DNA from: an uncultured Ilumatobacter sp.
GTDB lineage: Bacteria > Actinomycetota > Acidimicrobiia > Acidimicrobiales > Ilumatobacteraceae
DNA length: 20,022 nucleotides
Reading direction: 5' to 3'
Assembly: GCA_938049325.1 (NCBI GenBank)
Contig: CALICC010000196.1
Coordinates: 1-20,022 of the forward strand
This document shows positions 12,960 to 19,452 of the stretch, piece by piece (position 1 is the stretch's first letter; the number at the start of each line of letters is the position of its first letter). The translations under genes and the position numbers were made by a program. The notes below the pieces were generated by a model. That model did no database searches, was not told where the DNA came from, and worked only from the letters and a program-made list of their open reading frames with translations.

Positions 12960-14192
12960 TTACAGGTCGTCGACGTCGATTGCTCGGCCGCGCACGTTGA
13001 CCGACGTTTCGCACGTCCCCGTCGCCGGATCGCCGACCGTGTCGCAGCGCACGCTCAAGGTCAGGTTGTCGCCCGGCTGCAGCCGAAGCTGCGTGATGCC
13101 CGGCTCGAAGAACGAACCGCGAATGTTGCCGAGTTCGTAGACGAACAGCTCTTCGGCGTTGACCGCGAGCGTGGCGCGCCCGGTATCGCCGTTGGCGTTC
13201 TCGACTCGAAGGTCGGTGATGTCGAGCACCTGGTCGGCTGGGACGCTGAAGGCGGTGTCGGCGATGTCGAGTTGTGCGGGGGTCACGGTCAGGCGGAAGC
13301 TCGACGGGATCCCGAACTCGGCGGCGGGACCGCCTTCGTCTTCCGGGACCGTGGTGACGGGCACCGATTCACCGCTCGATTCGGCGATCTCGGCAACCTT
13401 GGCATCGAACTCGCTCAACCGTTCATCGACGCGGGCGTTTGCTGCGTCGTTGATCTCGGGCTTCACGACGTGGAACCAGGCCGCGGCGATCAGACCGAGT
13501 GACGCAGCCACCGCTGCGACCTTGCCGATCGCGGCCGCAGGGATCGTGGGCGGCTGCACCAAACTGAGTCGGCCGGCGGCAGGTTCATGACCGGGCTGCT
13601 CGGCCTCGACCTCGAAGTCGAGGTGGCGCGTGGAGCGGCGAAAGATGCCGCGCTTGGCCTTTGCCTTCAGTCGGACGAGGCTCGACCCACCCGGGGCGAT
13701 GCCCACCGCGGGAGGGTCGAAGTTGCCGTCGACGCGCGCCGTCGGGTCGATCAGACGGACGCGGCAGCTCGCCAAGGCGTTGCCGTGGTTCTCGACCATG
13801 AACTCGTAGCTGGCCCGACGACGAGTGCGGATGACCGGCTGCAGCGCCACAATGCGGCGGTCGTCGAAACCGAGCACGTCGAGGTTGGTCTCGGCGACGA
13901 TGGTGTCGTCGGGTGCGTTTGTCGGAATGATCCGGACGCCGACGCTGGTCGGCCCGGCCGACGTGGTGGGCAGCTTCGGGGGGACGATGGCGACACTGAC
14001 CACGTCGCTCGACCCGGCGAACAACGTCAGGTTGCCCTGCTCCACGGTGACCCAGTCGGCGGTCAGCCCGCTCGGAACAATCGTGTAGCTCTCGGTCGTG
14101 GCGCCCAGGTTCTGGACCGACAGCTGGAGCACCAGCGATGAGCCGGGATCGATCTCGACGTCTTCGTTGGAGAACCATGCTTGGACTGACAC
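12960..14192 (-). CDS. Membrane protein with Ig-like domains on both sides of one TM
   Basis: A 410-aa protein from GTG 14192. Residues 1-107 form an Ig-like beta domain (DPGSSLVLQLSVQNLGATTESYTI; COG1470-like). A second Ig-like domain spans about 112-212, with an IAPGGSSLVRLKAKAK strand and a basic surface. One TM helix lies at about 219-241 (AIGKVAAVAASLGLIAAAWF), then a charged coiled-coil-like helix (247-271), a Pro/Thr/Glu linker and a C-terminal beta domain (295-402) with a Cys pair, C383/C394. There is no signal peptide, so the Ig domains may be cytoplasmic and the C-terminal domain outside. ATG 14240 would add 16 residues; GTG 14192 is chosen because it starts at the fold and has TAGCTT 7 nt upstream. 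I recognise no specific family. It converges on the 818-aa protein gene. Confidence 0.68.
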   Translation of the reverse strand: MSVQAWFSNEDVEIDPGSSLVLQLSVQNLGATTESYTIVPSGLTADWVTVEQGNLTLFAGSSDVVSVAIVPPKLPTTSAGPTSVGVRIIPTNAPDDTIVAETNLDVLGFDDRRIVALQPVIRTRRRASYEFMVENHGNALASCRVRLIDPTARVDGNFDPPAVGIAPGGSSLVRLKAKAKRGIFRRSTRHLDFEVEAEQPGHEPAAGRLSLVQPPTIPAAAIGKVAAVAASLGLIAAAWFHVVKPEINDAANARVDERLSEFDAKVAEIAESSGESVPVTTVPEDEGGPAAEFGIPSSFRLTVTPAQLDIADTAFSVPADQVLDITDLRVENANGDTGRATLAVNAEELFVYELGNIRGSFFEPGITQLRLQPGDNLTLSVRCDTVGDPATGTCETSVNVRGRAIDVDDL

Positions 14193-14199
14193 GGCACCG

Positions 14200-14205
14200 A
14201 AGCTA
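14200..14205 (-). promoter_or_regulatory. TANNNT -10-like box for the Ig-like membrane protein
   Basis: On the minus strand TAGCTT ends 7 nt before the GTG at 14192. It supports that start over the ATG at 14240, although using it to choose the start is partly circular. Confidence 0.3.
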
Positions 14206-14316
14206 CTGCCCACGGGATGCCACCGACCGGCAATCGACATCCGACTCAGGCGTGGAGTGGCCCGCGAAGGGCTGTCGTTCGATCTCCGAGAGGCGGGTGT
14301 CAGGGGACGGCTGCCG

Positions 14317-14322
14317 TAGGAT
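14317..14322 (+). promoter_or_regulatory. TANNNT -10-like box for hemB-hemL
   Basis: TAGGAT ends exactly 6 nt before the GTG of hemB, the same geometry as TAGGTT before rex. No -35 or Shine-Dalgarno sequence is visible, and no Rex-like TTGTG-N8-CACAA site occurs in the gap 14193-14328. hemB and hemL therefore seem separately promoted and not under direct Rex control. Confidence 0.45.
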
Positions 14323-14328
14323 CACGGC

Positions 14329-15324
14329 GTGCCCCGTGACGTGCCTGGACCGATCGATCGCCCACGACGACTGCGTCGCTCTGCAGCGATGCGGTTGTTG
14401 GTTTCGGAAGTGCACGTTCGAGTCGATGACCTCGTTGCCCCGCTGTTCGTGCGCGAGGGGATCAGCGAGCCGCAACCGATCGAATCGCTGCCCGGTGTCG
14501 TCCAGCACACGCTCGACTCGTTACGGCGCGAGGTGACCGAACTGGTCGGCCTGGGTGTGAAGGCGGTGATCCTGTTCGGCATTCCTGCGCAGAAGGACGC
14601 CGTTGGAAGCGCCGCCTGGGACCCGGACGGAATCGTGCAGCAGGCGTTGCGTGCGCTCGCTGCTGACCACGGCGAGAACATCGTGCTGATGGCCGACCTC
14701 TGCGTCGACGAGTACACCGATCACGGCCACTGTGGCGTCGTCGACGAACACGGCAACGTCGACAACGACGCCACGCTCGAGCTGTACATGAAGTCGGCGG
14801 TCGCACAGGCGAGCGCCGGCGCACATGTCGTCGCGCCGAGCGGCATGATGGACGGCCAGGTTGCCGCGATTCGCGGAGCGCTCGACGACGCCGACTTCTC
14901 TGACGTCGCGATCATGGCGTACTCGGCAAAATACGCGAGCGCCCTGTACGGACCGTTTCGCGATGCGGTCGACGTGTCGATTGCAGACGGCGGAGATCGC
15001 CAGGGATACCAGCAGGACCATCGCAACGTCCGCGAGGCGATGCGCGAAGTGGAGCTCGACATCGCCGAAGGTGCCGACATCGTCATGGTCAAGCCGGCGC
15101 TGGCCTACCTCGACGTGATTCGCGACGTGGCAAGCAGCGTCGACCTCCCGGTGGCGGCGTATCACGTCAGCGGCGAGTACGCGATGATTCATGCTGCGGG
15201 CGAGCGCGGTTGGATCGACACCGATGCCGTCGCACTCGAGCACCTCACCGCGATCAAGCGGGCTGGCGCCAACGTCATCCTCACCTATTTCACCCGCTGG
15301 TTCGCCGAACACGCGGTCGACTGA
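14329..15324 (+). CDS. hemB: Delta-aminolevulinic acid dehydratase (porphobilinogen synthase)
   Basis: A 331-aa enzyme that condenses two 5-aminolevulinates to porphobilinogen. The N-terminal arm reads RPRRLRRSAAMRLLVSE (11-27), followed by LVAPLFVREG (35-44). The metal site is DLCVDEYTDHGHCG (123-136): C125 and C135 are kept, while the second ligand position is Asp (D127), not Cys. The Schiff-base lysines are K201 in AYSAKYAS and K255 in MVKPALAYLD. Also seen are DGGDRQGYQQDHRN (220-233) and the C-terminal YHVSGEYAMI. The start is GTG, 6 nt after a TANNNT box and without a Shine-Dalgarno sequence. hemL follows after 50 nt. Length and motifs are normal. Confidence 0.95.
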   Translation: MPRDVPGPIDRPRRLRRSAAMRLLVSEVHVRVDDLVAPLFVREGISEPQPIESLPGVVQHTLDSLRREVTELVGLGVKAVILFGIPAQKDAVGSAAWDPDGIVQQALRALAADHGENIVLMADLCVDEYTDHGHCGVVDEHGNVDNDATLELYMKSAVAQASAGAHVVAPSGMMDGQVAAIRGALDDADFSDVAIMAYSAKYASALYGPFRDAVDVSIADGGDRQGYQQDHRNVREAMREVELDIAEGADIVMVKPALAYLDVIRDVASSVDLPVAAYHVSGEYAMIHAAGERGWIDTDAVALEHLTAIKRAGANVILTYFTRWFAEHAVD

Positions 15325-15374
15325 CCAACGCAAGCGCCCCGCTGCTCGAACCCGATGGCACAGACCGGAGATAC

Positions 15375-16739
15375 ATGACCGAGACGATGATTCCATTCTG
15401 CGACGAGGCCGGCTGCTCGGCTGCTGGCTGTACCGCCACGATCTGTACCGGTGCCGGACTCCCGTCGAACACGGCGATGTTCGCGCGATCGCAGGCAGCG
15501 ATTCCCGGTGGGGTCAACTCGTCGATTCGTGCGTTCCGGTCCGTGGGCGGCGAGCCGTACGTCGTGGCGCGGGCCGAAGGGGCGACGATCACCGACGTCG
15601 AGGGAACCACCTACTACGACCTGGTGCAGAGCTACGGCGCCGTGATCCTCGGGCACGCGCATCCCGCGGTCACCGCGGCCGTCACAGCAGCTGCTGCCGA
15701 CGGAACCTCCTATGGTGCGCCGACGCCGCGTGAGATGAAGCTGGCCGAGGCGATCTCCGAACGTGTGCCCAGCTGCGAACGCGTGCGGTTGATGAACTCC
15801 GGCACCGAGGCAACGAGCACCGCCATTCGACTGGCCCGCGGGGTCACCGGTCGCGATCGCATCGTGACCTTCGCCGGCAACTTTCATGGCGCAACCGATG
15901 CACTGCTGGTTGCTGGCGGGAGCGGCATCGCGACCCTCGGACTCCCAGGAACCGCTGGAGTACCGAGCGCAGCGGTCGCCGAGACGATGGTCGCGCCGTA
16001 CAACGTCGTGCCGACGCTGACCGACGAAGTCGCCGCGGTGATCGTCGAGCCGGTCGCGGCAAACATGGGCGTGGTCGCGCCCGCCCCGGGCTTCCTCGAC
16101 GGGTTGCGTGCCGAGTGCGACCGAGTCGGCGCGCTGTTGATCTTCGACGAGGTCATCACCGGGTTCCGCCTGTCGCCGGGCGGAGCGCAGGAGAAGTACG
16201 ACCTCGCCCCCGACATCACCTGCTTCGGCAAGGTCATCGGCGGTGGGCTCCCGATTGGGTCGATCGGCGGACGCGCCGACGTGATGGAACACCTGTCACC
16301 GCTCGGTCCGGTCTTCCACGCGGGCACGCTGTCGGGGAACCCGCTGGCGACCGCTGCCGGGCTCGCCGCGCTGAGCGAGCTCACGCCCGACGTGTACATC
16401 GAGTTGCTTGCGCGTGCCCGACACCTTGCTGCACTTCTGCGCGACGCCTGTGCGTCCGCGGGCTTCGCTGCGTCGTTCCCGGTCGTGGGCACGCTGGTCG
16501 GCATGGTGTGTGGCGAGGAAGCGGCCAACCCGGTGCAGAACTTCGACGATGCGAAGACCACCGACGAAGCTGCCTTCGGCGCGTTCTTCCGAGCGATGCT
16601 GGCCGAGGGTGTTGCGATGGCGCCGGGTGCCTACGAGGCGATCTTCGTCGGTGTCGCGCACACCGACGACGTGATCGACCGGATTGCCGAAGCGGCCGAG
16701 CGTGCCGCCCGGCGCGCCGTGGCCGAACTTGCCGGCTGA
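15375..16739 (+). CDS. hemL: Glutamate-1-semialdehyde 2,1-aminomutase
   Basis: A 454-aa PLP enzyme (class-III aminotransferase fold) that converts glutamate-1-semialdehyde to 5-aminolevulinate. Motifs are MFARSQAAIPGGVNSSIRAF (35-54), GHAHPAV (93-99), LMNSGTEATSTAIRLAR (139-155; PLP phosphate), FAGNFHGATDALLV (167-179), FDEVITGFR (257-265) and the PLP lysine K286 in CFGKVIGGGLPIG. Residues 1-30 are unusual: four cysteines (C9, C14, C19, C24) spaced exactly CX4CX4CX4C precede the normal family start. ATG 15375 has GGAG 4 nt upstream; the only other nearby in-frame ATG (15387) keeps the cysteines. A seven-codon ORF (15355-15378, MAQTGDT) overlaps the start by ATGA. It lies 50 nt after hemB, probably co-transcribed. 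Confidence 0.94.
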   Translation: MTETMIPFCDEAGCSAAGCTATICTGAGLPSNTAMFARSQAAIPGGVNSSIRAFRSVGGEPYVVARAEGATITDVEGTTYYDLVQSYGAVILGHAHPAVTAAVTAAAADGTSYGAPTPREMKLAEAISERVPSCERVRLMNSGTEATSTAIRLARGVTGRDRIVTFAGNFHGATDALLVAGGSGIATLGLPGTAGVPSAAVAETMVAPYNVVPTLTDEVAAVIVEPVAANMGVVAPAPGFLDGLRAECDRVGALLIFDEVITGFRLSPGGAQEKYDLAPDITCFGKVIGGGLPIGSIGGRADVMEHLSPLGPVFHAGTLSGNPLATAAGLAALSELTPDVYIELLARARHLAALLRDACASAGFAASFPVVGTLVGMVCGEEAANPVQNFDDAKTTDEAAFGAFFRAMLAEGVAMAPGAYEAIFVGVAHTDDVIDRIAEAAERAARRAVAELAG

Positions 16740-16758
16740 GCCTGTGACCTGAGCCGGC
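16731..16758 (+). terminator. Hairpin overlapping the hemL stop codon
   Basis: GCCGGCT (16731-16737) pairs perfectly with AGCCGGC (16752-16758) around a 14-nt loop, and the stop codon lies at the loop edge. No T tract follows. It is a possible weak terminator for hemB-hemL. Confidence 0.3.
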
Positions 16759-16791
16759 GAAGGGTGGCCTCGCGGCAGCGCGCTCCTTGGG

Positions 16792-16797
16792 TACGTT
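16792..16797 (+). promoter_or_regulatory. TANNNT -10-like box for the 245-aa membrane-anchored protein
   Basis: TACGTT ends 6 nt before the second of two adjacent GTG codons (16804), or 3 nt before the first (16801). The geometry matches rex, hemB and the moaD-like gene and favours the second GTG as start. Confidence 0.35.
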
Positions 16798-16803
16798 GGT
16801 GTG

Positions 16804-17541
16804 GTGCGTCAGTTGTTCACCGTGCGATTTCTGGCAGTCGCCGTTGCGCTCGTCTTACTCGCCGTTGCGGTCGACGCAATCTTCGGTGAACCCGACCAGA
16901 CCGGTTCGGTCGCCCTTGCCGGTCCGGTCGACTTCGACGAGGACGGCAACCCGATCGAGCGGCGCGTCGACCTCATCGAGCCGGTCATCCGGTTCTTGAG
17001 GTCAGACGACTTCGAGGTCGGCGACGACGGGCTCACGGTCGGAACGGTCGACGCCGTGCTCGGACTCGGCCGAGTGATGCGGATCGCCCCGGGCACCCCG
17101 GGCAGCATCGAGTGTCGCAGTCTCGCGGTGGAGAATCGGTGCGTGGTCTTCGCCGACATGCTCGGCGACGCGGTCGTGTGGTTCTCGGTCTTACCGCGCG
17201 CTCCTCGTGACACCGTCGAACTTCCGCCGATCGTCGACCTCGAGGACGGCTATGCCGTGTTCGAGAACGGTTGGCGCATCCTCTACCCGCCGGTCATCGA
17301 GCGGAACTGTGACGACGAGGACGTGGCGAGCTTCAGTGACTTCCTGCGTCGGTTTGCTCCGAACAGCGTGTCGATCGTCGACCTCGAGACGCAGCAGGTG
17401 ACCGAAGTCGTGTGTGGCGAAGAGTTCGTCCCGCCCACGACGGCGGAAGTTTCCGATGGCTCGCTCACCGGGCGCCTCGGCGTAGGCCCGACGACGACCG
17501 TCGAAGCGCTCGATCCCGACGTCCAGGCACCCGACAACTGA
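16804..17541 (+). CDS. Membrane-anchored or secreted protein of unknown function
   Basis: A 245-aa protein (246 if the adjacent GTG at 16801 is used). The N-terminus is a signal anchor or signal peptide: MRQLFTVRF, then the hydrophobic AVAVALVLLAVAVDAIFG. There is no lipobox cysteine. The mature part is acidic and probably beta-rich (GPVDFDEDGNPIERRVDLIE, DGLTVGTVDAVLGLGRVMRI). It has four cysteines, C104/C113 and C169/C204, spaced as two likely disulfides, which fits an extracytoplasmic location. The last 40 residues are a Thr/Pro/Asp-rich, probably unstructured tail. No family is recognised. It follows hemL by 64 nt and appears to have its own promoter. It converges on the FAD oxidoreductase gene. 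Confidence 0.65.
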   Translation: MRQLFTVRFLAVAVALVLLAVAVDAIFGEPDQTGSVALAGPVDFDEDGNPIERRVDLIEPVIRFLRSDDFEVGDDGLTVGTVDAVLGLGRVMRIAPGTPGSIECRSLAVENRCVVFADMLGDAVVWFSVLPRAPRDTVELPPIVDLEDGYAVFENGWRILYPPVIERNCDDEDVASFSDFLRRFAPNSVSIVDLETQQVTEVVCGEEFVPPTTAEVSDGSLTGRLGVGPTTTVEALDPDVQAPDN

Positions 17542-17594
17542 GCGGCTGACGGAGCGGGCAGGTAGGAGACCGGGCGGCCGAGAGACCGGACGCC

Positions 17595-18587
17595 TCAGCG
17601 AAGGAGTGCGTGGGCGGCGGCAAGCCCGGAGTTGTGAGCTCCTTCGACACGCGGGCCCGCAAACGCATCGCCGGCGAGCACGATCGTGTCGTCACACGTG
17701 ACCCAGCACGGGTCGGGCCAGACGGTGCGCGGCGTCGCGAAACGCCACTTCTTGAGTTGCGATTCGACGATCGACGCTGCACCGAGCCAGGGCTGGGCGG
17801 CGGTGATCAGCGCGTCGAGTGCGGCGTCGTCGTCCCAGTGCGCTTCGCTCCACTCCGGGTTCGCGTGGAACGTGACGGACGGTGTTGCGCTGATGCCTTT
17901 CGAGGCGTTGTCGGCGATGAAGCTGAAGACGGCGTCGGCGTTCTGTACGCCGCCTGACGGCGCGATTGCGGGTGCGGCGTCGAGCGTCGCGAGCAGGCCG
18001 ATAGTGCGGTCGTACTCGGTACGGAACAGCGCCTCGTCGAGTTCAACCCCGCTGTCGACAAGGAGCGCGAACGCTTGGGGGAGCGGGCAGGTCACGATCA
18101 CGGCGTCAGCGTCGCGCTGGGTGCCGTCATCGATTGCGACGTGCCAACGCGTCGGTGCATCAGAGCGGTTCTCGCGCACGGCGAAGGCCATGGTCGAGGT
18201 TTCGACCGTGAGGCCCCGAGCGAGATCTTTCGCGATCGCGTTCATGCCGCCGGTGCCGACGTAGCGCGGGAATCCGTCTCCAGAATCCTGCGCTGCATCG
18301 GTGACGGCACTGCCGAGGCCGCCGGGCGTCGGGCCGCCGAAGCCGTGGTTCCAGACCGAGACGACGCCGCGCTCCACCCACTCGTCGACTTGGCGCTGAA
18401 ACGCCGGGGTGCGCACGGTGAAGAACTGGGCGCCGTGGTCGAGTCGGGCGTCGCCGATCCGTCGGGTCGCGAGACGTCCGCCAACAGATCGACCTTTGTC
18501 GACCAACGTCACGTCGACACCTGCTGCCGAAAGTTCTCGGGCTGCAATGAGGCCAGACAGCCCGGCTCCGACGACGACGATGTGCAT
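17595..18587 (-). CDS. Renalase-like NAD(P)/FAD-dependent oxidoreductase
   Basis: A 330-aa flavoprotein of the COG3380/renalase-like amine-oxidase superfamily. The N-terminal dinucleotide fold is IVVVGAGLSGLIAARELSAAGVDVTLVDKGRSVGGRLATRR (3-43): the GxGxxG at 7-12, the acidic D30 binding ribose and the GGR motif after it. LDHGAQFFTVR (49-59) matches the renalase-type active-site start. The C-terminal FAD segment is DTIVLAGDAFAGPRVEGAHNSGLAAAHALL. There is no signal peptide or TM. Renalase-like bacterial enzymes oxidise dihydro-isomers of NAD(P)H, but substrate cannot be deduced here. ATG 18587 starts 4 nt after the hydrolase stop, so it is the last gene of the minus-strand operon. Confidence 0.8.
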   Translation of the reverse strand: MHIVVVGAGLSGLIAARELSAAGVDVTLVDKGRSVGGRLATRRIGDARLDHGAQFFTVRTPAFQRQVDEWVERGVVSVWNHGFGGPTPGGLGSAVTDAAQDSGDGFPRYVGTGGMNAIAKDLARGLTVETSTMAFAVRENRSDAPTRWHVAIDDGTQRDADAVIVTCPLPQAFALLVDSGVELDEALFRTEYDRTIGLLATLDAAPAIAPSGGVQNADAVFSFIADNASKGISATPSVTFHANPEWSEAHWDDDAALDALITAAQPWLGAASIVESQLKKWRFATPRTVWPDPCWVTCDDTIVLAGDAFAGPRVEGAHNSGLAAAHALLR

Positions 18588-18591
18588 CGAT

Positions 18592-19452
18592 TCAGGCGGT
18601 CGAAGCCAGATCGGCGTCGCCGTCGCTCGTCGTGTGAGCGGTCCACGTCTTCTCGGCCCGGCCGAGGAACTCGAGAAGTATCCGGTTGAACGTCGTGGCG
18701 TGTTCGACCATGAACCCGTGAGCTGCGCCGCTGATGACGACGAGTTCGGCGGTGGGAATCCGCTCGGCGAGCTCTTCGCTGTCGCCGCGCGGGGTGAGGA
18801 TGTCTTGGTTGCCCGCGAGCACCATCACGGGGACCTCAATGTTCTCGAGTTCGTCGACGAGGTCGAGGTCGACGTTGAGGATGGCTTCTACCTGGCCGGC
18901 AAAACCATGCGCCGGGCGGCCGAGAGCGAGCGGTCCGAGCCAACCCATAGCCGGCACGAACCGCCGGAACGAACGTGGGCCCATGACCCAACGGACCGCC
19001 TCGGCGCTCATCTTGCCGAGGCCGCCTTCGAGGGCGTTGGTCCGCCACTCGCGCAGCAGTTCTTCGCGCCACGGATGGTTCGCGCCAGCGGTGCACGCGA
19101 GGGTGACCGATCGGATGCGCTCGGGGTACTTCACCGCGACGATCTGGCTGATCGCACCACCCATCGATGCGCCGACCACGTGCGCGGTGTCGATCTCGGC
19201 ATGGTCGAGCACGGCGATGGCGTCGTCGGCCATCTGTTCGAGGCTGTAGGTGCCGTGCGGTTTGTCGCTGCGACCGGCACCTCGGTTGTCGAGTGCGATG
19301 GCCTGGTACCACGGCGCGGTGGCCATGCGCTGAAGTGCCCAGCCGCTCTTGCCGGCGCCGAGGCCCTGGATGAACAGCACCGGAGGGCCGCCAGGGCGGC
19401 CGGTCTTGGAGTAGTGGATGCGCGTCCCGTCGCTACTACGTACGTAGGTCAT
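18592..19452 (-). CDS. Alpha/beta hydrolase
   Basis: A 286-aa hydrolase of the alpha/beta fold. The oxyanion-hole region is VLFIQGLGAGKSGW (25-38), followed by ALDNRGAGRSDKP (53-65). The nucleophile elbow is VVGASMGGAISQ, with S96. The acid is D217 in VLAGNQDILTP and the base H245 in ISGAAHGFMVEHA. The cap region (about 120-190) is Arg/Trp-rich. Close relatives are often annotated as 3-oxoadipate enol-lactonase-like or lipase/esterase-like; the substrate cannot be assigned. ATG 19452 is chosen because TGA and ATG overlap (TGATG) with the upstream gene and the protein then begins MTYVRSSDGTRIHY, typical for the family; a longer frame from 19485 would overlap that gene by more. It is the middle gene of the operon. 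Confidence 0.85.
   Translation of the reverse strand: MTYVRSSDGTRIHYSKTGRPGGPPVLFIQGLGAGKSGWALQRMATAPWYQAIALDNRGAGRSDKPHGTYSLEQMADDAIAVLDHAEIDTAHVVGASMGGAISQIVAVKYPERIRSVTLACTAGANHPWREELLREWRTNALEGGLGKMSAEAVRWVMGPRSFRRFVPAMGWLGPLALGRPAHGFAGQVEAILNVDLDLVDELENIEVPVMVLAGNQDILTPRGDSEELAERIPTAELVVISGAAHGFMVEHATTFNRILLEFLGRAEKTWTAHTTSDGDADLASTA

Noticed and set aside
17566..17589. GAGACCGG repeated twice in the 53-bp gap between the converging genes ending at 17541 and 17595
   Set aside because: An 8-bp direct repeat in GC-rich DNA is easily chance, and it does not form a hairpin.
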